NCBI RefSeq assembly: GCF_039134705.1 | Contig: NZ_CP146256.1 | Location: 4,216,001-4,280,000 of the forward strand | Length of the DNA: 64,000 nt | Source: Kineothrix sp. IPX-CK | GTDB lineage: Bacteria; Bacillota; Clostridia; Lachnospirales; Lachnospiraceae | Direction of reading: 5' to 3' | Shown here: piece by piece, positions 52,312-61,427 of the stretch | Layout of the letters: every line of letters starts with the position of its first letter | Position numbering within the stretch: position 1 is the stretch's first letter | Translations under genes and position numbers: made by a program | The notes under the pieces: generated by a model | Database searches by the model: none | Told to the model about the DNA's origin: nothing | The model's input: only the letters and a program-made list of their open reading frames with translations

Positions 52312-53760
52312 TTAAATTTTATCTTTTACCTTTGTTACCTTCAATAGCTTACCGTTAATCCTTGTATTTTTCATTGCTTCCAGTACCAAAGGGCCTTTAC
52401 CGTTTAATATTTCTACATAGGTAAGGGTATCTTGAATGGCTATTATTCCAATGTCCTGGGCCTCTACACCTTCCAGATTGGATATGACTCCAACAAAATT
52501 GGTTGCTCTGAGCTTCTTTTTTTTCCCGCCGCCAAATCGCAGCTTCATTATCTCCTTATTTAATTGATCACCTTTCATTTTTTTAATCCGGGGAGACATA
52601 TTCATTTTTTCGTCAAAGGATGGTTTGTGAACAGACACCTCCTCTTTGTCAGGCTTCGGCATTTCCTGAATTTTAAATCCGATCAGCTCTTCGATATCAT
52701 GCAGATATCTGGTTTGTGCCGGAACCACAAAGGAAAGGGCTTTCCCTTTTTGACCTGCACGCCCTGTTCTTCCCGTACGGTGGACATAGTTTTCTCTATC
52801 CAGGGGAATATCATAATTAATGACCAGGGAAATATTCTCTATATCTATCCCCCTTGCTGCTACATCTGTAGCTATCAAATAGCGGTATTCTCCCCTTTTA
52901 AAGCGCATCATTGCAGACAGCCGATCTTTCTGTTCCATGCCTCCGTGCAATTTATTACAGGGATAGCCCAAATCCTCCAGACAATCACATACCATATCCA
53001 CCCGGTCCTTTGTACTGCAAAAGATAATACAGCTATCCGGATTTTCAATAATCATAACATCGGTAAGTAATTCGAATTTATCTTCTTCCTTCGTAACATA
53101 AAGAAAATGATCAGTATCAGCTGTCATGATATCGGCCTCGCTGACATCTATATTGACAGGGTTTCTCATGTAATTTGATATATTTTTTACTTCATCGGAC
53201 ATGGTAGCAGAAAACAACATTGTCATCCGTTCCTCAGGCAGTTCTTCCATAATCGCTTCCACCTGATCGGTAAATCCCATATCAAACATTCTATCGGCTT
53301 CATCAATGACTAAGTAATTGATCTTACTTAAGGTTAAGGTGCCTTTGATTATGTGATCCATGACACGCCCCGGCGTACCAACAACTACGTGCGTTTTCTG
53401 TTTCAACTCTGCTTTCTCGATAGAAAATTGATGTCTTCCATAGATTGCAGATGCTTTTACTCGTTTAAATCTGCCTATATTTGTAAAATCATCTTTTATT
53501 TGAACAGCGAGCTCCCTTGTTGGAACTAAGATAAGCGCTTGTGGTTTGTTTTCAAGCCATTCGACTAATTCACAAATCGGAATTGCGTATGCGGCAGTTT
53601 TTCCACTGCCTGTCCGTGCCTTAACGATAAGGTCGTTTTTTTCTAAAGCGGATGGAATGACCCTATTCTGTACTTCCGTAGGTATATTATACTCCAGTCC
53701 ACTAAGTGCCTTTACAATATCCTCACTGAGCATATAATCATGAAAACTTCCAATATCCAT
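52312..53760 (-). CDS. DEAD-box RNA helicase with DbpA-type RNA-binding domain
   Basis: 482 residues. The helicase core (about 5-365) has [16 protein letters not shown] and [11 protein letters not shown] linker follows, and the C-terminal DbpA/YxiN-type RNA-recognition fold (about 405-482) includes [23 protein letters not shown]. That domain binds 23S rRNA hairpin 92 in known members, so a 50S assembly role is likely. ATG 53760 follows GAGAGGC. Confidence 0.92.
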   Translation of the reverse strand: MDIGSFHDYMLSEDIVKALSGLEYNIPTEVQNRVIPSALEKNDLIVKARTGSGKTAAYAIPICELVEWLENKPQALILVPTRELAVQIKDDFTNIGRFKRVKASAIYGRHQFSIEKAELKQKTHVVVGTPGRVMDHIIKGTLTLSKINYLVIDEADRMFDMGFTDQVEAIMEELPEERMTMLFSATMSDEVKNISNYMRNPVNIDVSEADIMTADTDHFLYVTKEEDKFELLTDVMIIENPDSCIIFCSTKDRVDMVCDCLEDLGYPCNKLHGGMEQKDRLSAMMRFKRGEYRYLIATDVAARGIDIENISLVINYDIPLDRENYVHRTGRTGRAGQKGKALSFVVPAQTRYLHDIEELIGFKIQEMPKPDKEEVSVHKPSFDEKMNMSPRIKKMKGDQLNKEIMKLRFGGGKKKKLRATNFVGVISNLEGVEAQDIGIIAIQDTLTYVEILNGKGPLVLEAMKNTRINGKLLKVTKVKDKI

Positions 53761-53949
53761 ACACGAGCCTCTCATTCAATTCAACATCTATATAATTACA
53801 GAATGGATTACTTGCCATCAATTAGTTACATACTAACCCATTTTACATGGGTATACCATTCAATGCAATAAAAACCGAGTTTTGCAAAGCGAAAATACTG
53901 GATAGTAAAGTTTGCTATTATGAGATACATTTGATATTATATGTTTTGT

Positions 53950-54002
53950 ACCATCGTTTGACAAGGTCTATCCGACCGTGTGTGACATTGACAAACGATG
54001 GT
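53950..54002 (+). promoter_or_regulatory. Structured leader element before the RsmH-like gene
   Basis: ACCATCGTTTG (53950-53960) and CAAACGATGGT (53992-54002) are perfect 11-bp arms enclosing 31 bases. These hold a small GGTC/GACC hairpin and a repeated TGACA. No T-run follows, so it is not a simple terminator. It ends 40 bases before the ATG. It matches no riboswitch class that I recognise. Confidence 0.55.
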
Positions 54003-54042
54003 AGGCATATTTAAAATAGAAATTTAAAAGGTGGGAGCAGGA

Positions 54043-55092
54043 ATGGGTAATCAGGAACAAAAGCATAAAAGGCGTACCAGATATAACGGTACTCATCCAA
54101 AGGCTTTTAAAGATAAATATAAGGAATTAAATCCTGAGCTATATGCCGATACTGTGGAAAAGGTTATTCAAAAGGGCAATACTCCTGCCGGTATGCATCG
54201 CTCGATCTGTGTGAAAGAAATATTGGAATTCTTACAAATTACCCCCGGGCAAACCGGACTGGATGCAACCTTAGGCTATGGCGGCCATACTTTAGAGTTG
54301 CTTAAATGTTTAAATTCAAAGGGGCACTTATATGCTACCGATGTAGATTCTATCGAACTGCCCCGTACGAGGGAGCGTTTAGAGCGCTTAGGTTACGGCC
54401 CGGAGATTTTAACGGTCAAGCATACTAATTTTTCCAATATAGATCAAATTACTTCCGAATCGGGGCCGCTTAATTTTATATTGGCTGATTTGGGGGTTTC
54501 TTCGATGCAAATAGATAATCCCGAAAGAGGATTCTCCTATAAGACAGAAGGACCATTAGATTTACGGCTAAATCCTTCTAAAGGCATGTCCGCAGCAGAG
54601 CGCCTTAAAAATATTTCACTGGAAGAATTACATGGTATGTTGTCGGAAAACGCGGACGAACCTCATTGTGCTGATATCGCCCGTGCTATTATCTCAGCGA
54701 TAAAAAAAGGAACCGACATAGCAACGACAAGTCAGCTCCAACAAATTATCAAAGACACGCTTAGATTCCTTCCTGAAAAAGACAGAGACAATGAGATTAA
54801 AAAATCTTGTCAAAGATGCTTTCAAGCATTACGAATTGATGTTAATAATGAATTTGAAATGCTATATGAATTCTTAGAAAAACTTCCTGCCGCATTAGCT
54901 GAGGGCGGGCGTGTTGCTATCCTCACTTTTCATTCCGGCGAGGATCGTCTCGTTAAAAAGTCTTTCCAGCGCTTCTATCGTGAAGGTATCTATAGCGAAA
55001 TAGCTTCTGAGGCTATCCGGCCATCAGCAGCCGAATGCAGTTCCAACAGCCGCGCCAGGAGTGCGAAATTACGTTGGGCTGTAAAATCATGA
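54043..55092 (+). CDS. RsmH-like methyltransferase paralogue
   Basis: 349 residues of the MraW/RsmH family, which N4-methylates 16S rRNA C1402. SAM motif DATLGYGGHTLELL, FILADLGVSSMQIDNPERGFSYKTEGPLDLRLNP, and FQALRIDVNNEFEMLYEFLEKLPAALAEGGRVAILTFHSGEDRLVK are all present. An extra basic N-terminal region of about 45 residues and the absence of mraZ/ftsL neighbours mark it as a second copy outside the cell-division cluster. ATG 54043 follows GTGGGAGCAGG. Its end overlaps the convergent DtxR-type gene by 6 bases. Confidence 0.88.
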   Translation: MGNQEQKHKRRTRYNGTHPKAFKDKYKELNPELYADTVEKVIQKGNTPAGMHRSICVKEILEFLQITPGQTGLDATLGYGGHTLELLKCLNSKGHLYATDVDSIELPRTRERLERLGYGPEILTVKHTNFSNIDQITSESGPLNFILADLGVSSMQIDNPERGFSYKTEGPLDLRLNPSKGMSAAERLKNISLEELHGMLSENADEPHCADIARAIISAIKKGTDIATTSQLQQIIKDTLRFLPEKDRDNEIKKSCQRCFQALRIDVNNEFEMLYEFLEKLPAALAEGGRVAILTFHSGEDRLVKKSFQRFYREGIYSEIASEAIRPSAAECSSNSRARSAKLRWAVKS

Positions 55093-55569
55093 CGATCTTT
55101 CGCCCTGTTGTGTTTTATATGCTTCAAATCTACTTATAATATCAGGATTATCAACCAAAAAATCTACTAAATTCTTTATACGAAATGTGGTTTCATTACT
55201 TAATGTATGCTCTATCTTTTCAGTTTCCTGCAGCACCATGGAAGCATCAACACCGATAATTCTCATAAAGTTTTCAATAATCTTATGGCGCTTTATGAGC
55301 CAGTCTCCGATCTCCTTACCTTTTTCCTCAAGGAAAAGTACACTGTACTTTTCATACTTAATATATCCCATTTCAGAAAGACGCTGAACCATTTTTGTTG
55401 CGGATGAGGGTTGAATATTAAGGGCTTGTGATAACTCATTAATTCTTGTAAATCCGTTTTTAATTGAAAGCCGGCTAATCATTTCGATATAGTCTTCCAT
55501 AGACGCAGTCAGGGAACTGTCGTCTTTTTTCATATATTCATTAAAGGTATGAAAATCACTGTTTTTCAT
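55087..55569 (-). CDS. DtxR/MntR-family metal-dependent regulator
   Basis: 160 residues. The N-terminal winged helix (MEDYIEMISRLSIKNGFTRINELSQALNIQPSSATKMVQRLSEMGYIKYEKY begins at about residue 24) is followed by the dimerisation and metal site (IKRHKIIENFMRIIG; EKIEHTLS). There is no SH3 domain, like MntR. ATG 55569 follows GGTGGAGC. Manganese or iron homeostasis is likely. No transporter is adjacent, so targets lie elsewhere, possibly the ECF/ABC block. Confidence 0.88.
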   Translation of the reverse strand: MKNSDFHTFNEYMKKDDSSLTASMEDYIEMISRLSIKNGFTRINELSQALNIQPSSATKMVQRLSEMGYIKYEKYSVLFLEEKGKEIGDWLIKRHKIIENFMRIIGVDASMVLQETEKIEHTLSNETTFRIKNLVDFLVDNPDIISRFEAYKTQQGERSS

Positions 55570-55682
55570 GCTCCACCTGCCCGAATGCCTCTTTATAAGT
55601 TTATTCACTTAAATTTTAAACATTCCCAATGTAACACTTTTGGCCCTAACTGGTTGCTATACATGATTTTTGCCGGGCAGGC

Positions 55683-56804
55683 TTAATATATTAAGAAATA
55701 TTCCCGGATATAGAAGGCCATAAGAAGGTCGAACTTAACCTTGGAATCATTTATTTCGCTGCCCAACAGCTCTTTGATTTTTTTCATACGGTAGATTACC
55801 GTATTCCTATGTGTGTGAAGTTTATCTGATGTTTCCAGCAAATTACAGTCAGACAGAAGGAAAATTCTTAGTGTGGTCAGATAATCGGTCTCGTGAGCAG
55901 AATCATAGGCCTCCAGTTTTCCGAGTTTTTTTTGGCAGATGTCTTTGAGCATTTCAGGATCAGAGGATGAAAATAAAATCTGAAAAATGCCAAGCTCTTC
56001 AAAATTCACTAAGGGTATATTCCAAAAGACCGCGGATGCGAGGGCAAAACGAGCCCGCTTATAGCAAAGACTGAATTCTTTCAGGGAGGAAAAAACATTG
56101 CTGATACCAAGGATAATGCTATCGCAGAATAGAAGGATTTCCAATACTTCCTCAAATGACATCTCAGTCCGGGAGGGCTGATAAATCAACACCTGCCGGT
56201 TGTCATGCTCAAAAAGATGATATTTAAAATGCCGATGGTTCAGCGCAAAGGTAACTCTGGTAGTATTTTGGAGATTTTGCATGACAATGATACGGTACTC
56301 ATCATCTGTGGCAAAGCCATACCGGTTCAAGGTCAGCAATGTGCTTTCGTGTAGATTTGCCTGATAAACAGCACTCTGAAAAGCAGCATTCAATTCATCG
56401 GTACGCTGTGTGCTTTGGAGAAGCGTACGGCAGTAGTCCTGCATAATATCAACAAGATGGACATCCCAGGGAATCGTGAACAGAGGAAATTCGCTTGTGA
56501 TACAGAATTCAATAATCTCCTCCGTAAGTTCCTCGATATGGATGTATTGTCCCACATTAATAAGGATTCCACTGCAATTGTGAGTAACTAAAGAGCGTAT
56601 AAAATCAAACAAGGCAATTCCGCTTCTGGTAAACAGACCTGTAGTGATTACAAGCTCGCCGCCCTTTAAAAAAGACATATTTTGAAAATCTTCGGCCAGA
56701 TAAATCCAGGAAACAGAATTAGTTAATCCAGCCTCTCCGCTGTGCAGTGTCATACTGTATTTCTCTTTTGTGGAATGATAAAGCTCAGATACCTGTGTTT
56801 TCAT
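55683..56804 (-). CDS. PucR-family transcriptional regulator
   Basis: 373 residues: an N-terminal PucR domain (about 5-120, TLHSGEAGLTNSVSWIYLAEDFQNMSFLKGGELVITTG), a middle GGDEF-like region and the C-terminal helix-turn-helix (DCNLLETSDKLHTHRNTVIYRMKKIKELLG). ATG 56804 follows GGAGGC. PucR proteins control purine, amino-acid or GABA catabolism; the known GabR-like role in GABA use fits the downstream cluster. It is divergent from the cytidylate-kinase-like gene. Confidence 0.88.
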   Translation of the reverse strand: MKTQVSELYHSTKEKYSMTLHSGEAGLTNSVSWIYLAEDFQNMSFLKGGELVITTGLFTRSGIALFDFIRSLVTHNCSGILINVGQYIHIEELTEEIIEFCITSEFPLFTIPWDVHLVDIMQDYCRTLLQSTQRTDELNAAFQSAVYQANLHESTLLTLNRYGFATDDEYRIIVMQNLQNTTRVTFALNHRHFKYHLFEHDNRQVLIYQPSRTEMSFEEVLEILLFCDSIILGISNVFSSLKEFSLCYKRARFALASAVFWNIPLVNFEELGIFQILFSSSDPEMLKDICQKKLGKLEAYDSAHETDYLTTLRIFLLSDCNLLETSDKLHTHRNTVIYRMKKIKELLGSEINDSKVKFDLLMAFYIREYFLIY

Positions 56805-56850
56805 AATATAAAAGCCTCCATGTATGTCTGGTGTAGAGCTGCGCAACCAC

Positions 56851-56886
56851 TTTTATGTAATAGGATCACTTTCCTATTACATAAAA
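56851..56886. promoter_or_regulatory. Large palindrome between PucR and its divergent cluster
   Basis: Perfect 15-bp arms TTTTATGTAATAGGA and TCCTATTACATAAAA around six bases, 47 bases from the PucR start. Two further inverted repeats follow: ATTGTAC/GTACAAT (56908-56926) and GGAGCAA/TTGCTCC (56943-56963). This is a probable PucR operator region controlling both directions. Confidence 0.65.
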
Positions 56887-57019
56887 ATTATGCATCAGTA
56901 TAGCAGAATTGTACCTGAAGTACAATAGCAAATGAAAAAATTGGAGCAAGGTAACATTGCTCCTTATAAAGAGGCAGGATATAATACAATATATAATAAA
57001 TAGAAAAGAGGTGTTTCCC

Positions 57020-57625
57020 ATGAAGGAAAAGTTTGTTGTTACGATTACGAGACAGTTTGGAAGCATGGGCAGACCAATTGCACGCATGGTCAGTGAACGT
57101 CTGGGCATAGAATACTATGACCGGGATATTGTGGAAATGACCTCAAAAAATCTGCAGCTTCCGGTATCTACCATCAGTGATGTAGAAGAAAGCGCGAAGA
57201 CAGCCTTCTTTAATATGAACTATCCCCTGGGTATGGGAACTACCGCCATTCAGGATTCTATTTTTTCCGTTCAGAAAAAAATTATCATAGATCTGGCAGA
57301 ACGGGAGTCCTGTATTATTGTAGGAAGATGCGCAGATTACATATTATGGGATCGTAAAAATATCTTCAATGTATTCATTTATGCACCTTATGAGGCAAGG
57401 CTGTCCAATTGCATAGAACGGCTGAACCTGAGACCTGACGAGGCAAAGAAGATGATCGCTTCGGTGGATAAGGCAAGAGAATCCTATCATCGTCATTATT
57501 GCGGTTATTCCATGTCGGATAAGGAGCATAAGCATCTTATGATAGATTCCAGTCTTTTGGGCATAGAAGGAACTTGTGAAATATTGACGGATGTGATACG
57601 GAAGAAATTCTCCTCTGTCATGTGA
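57020..57625 (+). CDS. Cytidylate-kinase-like family protein
   Basis: 201 residues of the AAK/cytidylate-kinase-like family. It opens [34 protein letters not shown], with a glycine-rich loop replacing a strict Walker A, and has [11 protein letters not shown] and [18 protein letters not shown]. The true substrate is unknown. Such proteins often sit beside transporters. ATG 57020 follows AGAGGTG. It is the first gene of the catabolic cluster. Confidence 0.82.
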   Translation: MKEKFVVTITRQFGSMGRPIARMVSERLGIEYYDRDIVEMTSKNLQLPVSTISDVEESAKTAFFNMNYPLGMGTTAIQDSIFSVQKKIIIDLAERESCIIVGRCADYILWDRKNIFNVFIYAPYEARLSNCIERLNLRPDEAKKMIASVDKARESYHRHYCGYSMSDKEHKHLMIDSSLLGIEGTCEILTDVIRKKFSSVM

Positions 57626-57664
57626 GACTGCCAAACTGTTACAAATAAATAACAATAACGCCTT

Positions 57665-57702
57665 GGGCAATGAAGCTGCAATACAGCTCATTGCCCTTTT
57701 TG
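57665..57702 (+). terminator. Terminator after the cytidylate-kinase-like gene
   Basis: GGGCAATG (57665-57672) pairs with CATTGCCC (57689-57696), with inner AGCTG/CAGCT pairing, followed by TTTTT. It separates the kinase-like gene from the transporter genes. Confidence 0.85.
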
Positions 57703-57705
57703 TTA

Positions 57706-57753
57706 GGGTGTGTCTGAAAACTGCTTGTACCGGGCTAAGTTTCAGACACGCCC
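57706..57753 (+). repeat. Inverted repeat leader before the amino-acid transporter genes
   Basis: GGGTGTGTCTGAAA (57706-57719) and TTTCAGACACGCCC (57740-57753) pair over 14 positions with one mismatch and enclose 20 bases. The ends look like IS or MITE termini. It could be a degenerate mini-element or an attenuator in the transporter leader. Confidence 0.5.
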
Positions 57754-57773
57754 AAGGAAAGGAGGAGATGAAA

Positions 57774-58496
57774 ATGCTGGAAATCAATAACCTGTCTAAA
57801 TGCTTTGAGGATCTTGAGGTTTTAAGAGATGTAAACCTGACTGTAAAAAAAGGAGAAGTGGTAGTAATCATCGGTCCATCCGGTTCCGGCAAAAGTACGT
57901 TTCTGCGCTGCATCAATTTGCTGGAGAAGCCTACCGGAGGAGAAATCTTATACATGGAGCAGGATATTACCAAAATGGGGAAGAAGGTGACCGATTACCG
58001 GAAGCAGGTTGGAATGGTATTTCAGCGCTTCAATTTGTTTCCCTTGAAAACCACTTTGGAAAACGTGATGTATGCACCGGTAAAGCTAGGCAAAGTATCG
58101 GCAAAAGAAGCCAAAGAGCAGGCTCTGGAATTACTTCGGAAAGTGGGTCTGGAGCATAAGGCCGAGTCTTATCCATCCTCGCTTTCAGGCGGACAACAGC
58201 AAAGAGTTGCAATTGCAAGAGCTCTGGCCATGAAGCCGGAGATTCTATTGTTTGATGAACCGACTTCCGCACTGGATCCTGAGCTGGTAGGTGATGTGCT
58301 TGAGGTAATGAAACAGCTTGCCGGAGAAGGAATGACAATGATCGTAGTCACACATGAGATGGGATTTGCGAAGGATGTGGCAGATCGGGTTATCTTTATG
58401 GATGGAGGCTATATTGTGGAGGAAGGAGCTCCGTGTGATATCTTCACTCAGCCGAAGCATGAAAGAACAAAGCTGTTTTTATCCAGAGTATTATGA
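57774..58496 (+). CDS. Polar amino-acid ABC transporter ATPase
   Basis: 240 residues with Walker [11 protein letters not shown]-loop [17 protein letters not shown], signature [15 protein letters not shown], Walker [14 protein letters not shown] and switch His in VVTHEMGFA. This is the GlnQ/HisP class. ATG 57774 is chosen for AGGAGG with 8-base spacing; an ATG two codons earlier is too close. It powers the permease and binding protein that follow. Confidence 0.93.
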   Translation: MLEINNLSKCFEDLEVLRDVNLTVKKGEVVVIIGPSGSGKSTFLRCINLLEKPTGGEILYMEQDITKMGKKVTDYRKQVGMVFQRFNLFPLKTTLENVMYAPVKLGKVSAKEAKEQALELLRKVGLEHKAESYPSSLSGGQQQRVAIARALAMKPEILLFDEPTSALDPELVGDVLEVMKQLAGEGMTMIVVTHEMGFAKDVADRVIFMDGGYIVEEGAPCDIFTQPKHERTKLFLSRVL

Positions 58497-58557
58497 CCTG
58501 CTGCGGCTTGGTCACATCAACAGTTTCAAGCGGACAGTACACCAAGGGAGGTAAACT

Positions 58558-59252
58558 ATGAAATTAATTTTTGAAAGGCATTCACAACCTTGGTCCCCAG
58601 CCTGTGGGAGGGTGTTGGAATTGTAATCTACATTACTTTGGCAGGCTTCACACTCGCGTTAGTGGTTGCATTAGTAATTGCAATCGGAAGGCTGTCGAAA
58701 AACAGACTTTTAAGCGGATTTTTAGGCATAACTATTGAACTGGTCAGGGGAACGCCTTTGCTTGTGCAGTTATTCTATATTTATTTTGTAATACCGATTC
58801 TTCTGAACGGACTTCTATCAATATTTGGTTTTCAGGCAAATATAAAGCCGGAAGCCGCTACCTGCGGGATTATCGGATTCGCCTTGAACTATGGCTGTTA
58901 CATGTCTGAGGTCATAAGGTCTGCCATACTTGCGATAGATCCGGGCCAACGGGAAGCAGGCCTTGCACTTGGCTTCAGTGAGAGAAAAGTACTCTTTCAC
59001 TTTATCATTCCGCCGGCGCTCAGGAATTCCATACCCGTATTTGGAAATTACCTCGTCATGCTCATTAAGGATACTTCCCTTCTTGCCATGATATCCGTTC
59101 AGGAACTTTTACTTCGTACAAAAACCTATGCATCACAAACATTCCTGACGGTGGAGGCATACACCATTCTGGCATTGGTATATCTGCTGCTGAGTATTCC
59201 GTTGTCACAGCTTAGTAAGATTGTGGAGCGCAGATTAAAGAGGAGTCGGTAA
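58558..59252 (+). CDS. Polar amino-acid ABC permease with apparent 5' frameshift
   Basis: HisM/GlnP-type permease with about five membrane segments and the coupling motif LNYGCYMSEVIRSAILAIDPGQREAGLALGFSERK. The good ribosome site (GGGAGG) belongs to ATG 58558, whose frame reads MKLIFERHS and stops after 22 codons. The permease frame is open from about 58577 (KAFTTLVPSLWEGVG). One extra A in the GAAAGG run would join them as MKLIFEKAFTTLV. Otherwise translation must start at TTG 58590, which would shorten the N-terminus. Most of the protein is intact. Confidence 0.8.
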
Positions 59253-59298
59253 CTATGATGGGTAATAAATTAAAACAAAAAAGAAAGGAATTGAGATT

Positions 59299-60222
59299 AT
59301 GAAAAAGAGGAGTTTGAAAAAAGACATTACGTTGGTACTTATGCTGCTTACCCTGCTGGTGGTATTTACAGGATGCGGAGCTGCAAAGCAGGAAGACAAG
59401 ACGGTATCTGAGGAAGTAGCGGAAAGCACACCGGCACCTGCCGGGGAGACGCAGGGAGAATCAGCAATGCTGACAGAAATCAAGGAGAAAGGATATATAC
59501 TGATCGGTTCCTCCAATGATGCCCCTTTTTCCTATACGGATGTGGAAACCGGGGAATTAGAAGGAATAGATATTGAAATTCTCAAGGAAATATGCAGCCG
59601 CCTGGGCATTGATGATATTCAGATGAAAGTCATTGATTTTTCCAACCTTTTGGTGGAACTGAATAATAGAAATATAGATATGGTAGTAGATGCCATGTAT
59701 GTTAAGGACGAACGTCTCGAGGTTGCGGCATTTACGGATAAATGGTATCAGGAGGGAGAAGCGGTTGTTATTCCCGGCAGTTCCGAGATAAAAAGCAAAG
59801 AGGATCTTAAGGGCAAAACAATCGGAGCACAGCCGGGAACGACATTCTACGAAACTGCACAGAAATGGCTGGATGAAGGCAAAATAGGCGCTTTGGATGC
59901 ATACGATAATCAAGCGACTCTCATGACGGCTGTTAATACCGGAAAGGTGGATGCAGTAGTCACGGATGGTATTGTGGCAGGCTATACACTTTCTTCAGAC
60001 AGTTCTCTCGACTTGAAATTACTATCTCCTTATGAAGCGGAGGCCAGCGGACAGATCGGCGCGGCAGTCAGGTTTGAAGATAAGGATTTTCTGGATGAAG
60101 TGAACAAGTGTTTGAATGATATGAAGGAGGATGGTACTCTTTTGACCATTTTAAACGATTACGGTTTGACCGAGGACTATTACGTGAATGTAGAAGAAGG
60201 AAAAACTGAAAATGTACAATAA
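59299..60222 (+). CDS. Polar amino-acid ABC substrate-binding lipoprotein
   Basis: 307 residues with lipobox FTGC (cysteine about residue 27), an acidic linker to about residue 55 and a bacterial SBP family 3 domain (ILIGSSNDAPFSYTDVETGELEGIDIEILKEICSRLG; IGAQPGTTFYETAQKWL; AVRFEDKDFLDEVNKCLND). A GGAATT site precedes the ATG. Ligand by context: an omega-amino acid such as GABA is possible. Confidence 0.92.
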   Translation: MKKRSLKKDITLVLMLLTLLVVFTGCGAAKQEDKTVSEEVAESTPAPAGETQGESAMLTEIKEKGYILIGSSNDAPFSYTDVETGELEGIDIEILKEICSRLGIDDIQMKVIDFSNLLVELNNRNIDMVVDAMYVKDERLEVAAFTDKWYQEGEAVVIPGSSEIKSKEDLKGKTIGAQPGTTFYETAQKWLDEGKIGALDAYDNQATLMTAVNTGKVDAVVTDGIVAGYTLSSDSSLDLKLLSPYEAEASGQIGAAVRFEDKDFLDEVNKCLNDMKEDGTLLTILNDYGLTEDYYVNVEEGKTENVQ

Positions 60223-60249
60223 AGTATAAATAAGGAAAGTGTGAAGGAA

Positions 60250-61401
60250 ATGGAATTTCAATATTATTTACCAGTTAATTTGGTATTTGGCCGGGGAAAA
60301 TCGGATCTGATCGGAGAAAAGGCGGCGGCTCTGGGGAAAAAAGCACTGCTTGTCACAGGCGGAAGGAGTACCAAAGAATCCGGGTTATTGGCAAAGACAG
60401 AAAGATTGCTCCAGGAAAAAGAAATCTCCTTTGTTCTATTTGATAAGGTAGAACCCAATCCATTGACTACTACAGTATATCAAGGATCTGAAATAGCCGT
60501 TTCCGAGGGTTGCGACCTTGTCATAGCCCTTGGAGGAGGCAGCAGTCTTGATGCCGCCAAAGGGATTGCTTTTCAGGCGATAAACGGAGGAAATATCAGT
60601 GATTACATTTATGGCAGAAAAAACAGTGATAAGGCGCTGCCGGTTTTAGCGGTACCCACCACCTGCGGGACCGGCAGCGAAGGAAACGGTTTTGCAGTTA
60701 TGACGAATCCGGAAACGCTGGATAAAAAATCTCTCAGGTGCCGTGCAATTATTCCCGCTTGCTCCATTATTGATCCGCTTCTTATGACTACAATGCCGAA
60801 AAGCGTATTAGCCTCCGTTGGCTTTGATGCTCTGTGCCATAACCTGGATGGTTATATTTCCTCCATAGCGCAGCCTCTGACGGATATTATGGCGCTGGAA
60901 GGCTTCGGCTTAGCAGCAGAGAGCCTGGTAAAGCTATATGAGGATACCGGAGATATGGAAAGCTGGGATAAGCTGTGTATGGCAAGTACCTTGGGCGGCA
61001 TGGTAATTAATACCGCAGGAGTGACCGCATTGCACGGAATGGAGCATCCGGTCAGCGGACTCAAAAATGCAATTCATGGCAGAGGCCTTGCGGCGCTTGC
61101 TCCTTACGTTTTGGAAGCCTCCATTCAGGGCGCACCTCAAAAGTTCGCAAAACTGTCAAGACTTTTGGGCGGTAAAGATGAATCAGACTTTACCGCACAG
61201 ATCCGCACTTTGCTGAAAAAACTCGATCTAACAGAGTCTTTGGGCGATATGGGAATCACGGAAGCAGATTTATCCTGGCTTACCGATAATTGCTTGAAGA
61301 TCTCAGCGGCCGGTATGGCAAATCACCCGGTAGTTTTTGGTCGGGAAGAGATCAGGGCGCTATACCGGAGCGCAATCGGCCGTGACACAGCGTCCGATTA
61401 G
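60250..61401 (+). CDS. Iron-containing (type III) alcohol dehydrogenase
   Basis: 383 residues. The NAD(P)-binding motif is ALGGGSSLDAAKGIA, followed by PTTCGTGSEGN. The metal ligands are Asp and His in GFDALCHNLDGY and two His in HGMEHPVSGLKNAIHGRG. ATG 60250 or GTG 60241 could start it. It sits between the amino-acid transporter and a class III aminotransferase, so reduction of the semialdehyde produced by that enzyme, for example succinate semialdehyde to 4-hydroxybutyrate, is a reasonable inference. Its sequence is not closely like the C. aminobutyricum AbfH as I remember it. Confidence 0.88.
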   Translation: MEFQYYLPVNLVFGRGKSDLIGEKAAALGKKALLVTGGRSTKESGLLAKTERLLQEKEISFVLFDKVEPNPLTTTVYQGSEIAVSEGCDLVIALGGGSSLDAAKGIAFQAINGGNISDYIYGRKNSDKALPVLAVPTTCGTGSEGNGFAVMTNPETLDKKSLRCRAIIPACSIIDPLLMTTMPKSVLASVGFDALCHNLDGYISSIAQPLTDIMALEGFGLAAESLVKLYEDTGDMESWDKLCMASTLGGMVINTAGVTALHGMEHPVSGLKNAIHGRGLAALAPYVLEASIQGAPQKFAKLSRLLGGKDESDFTAQIRTLLKKLDLTESLGDMGITEADLSWLTDNCLKISAAGMANHPVVFGREEIRALYRSAIGRDTASD

Positions 61402-61427
61402 CATCAACAGTTGATAAGGAGAAAATT

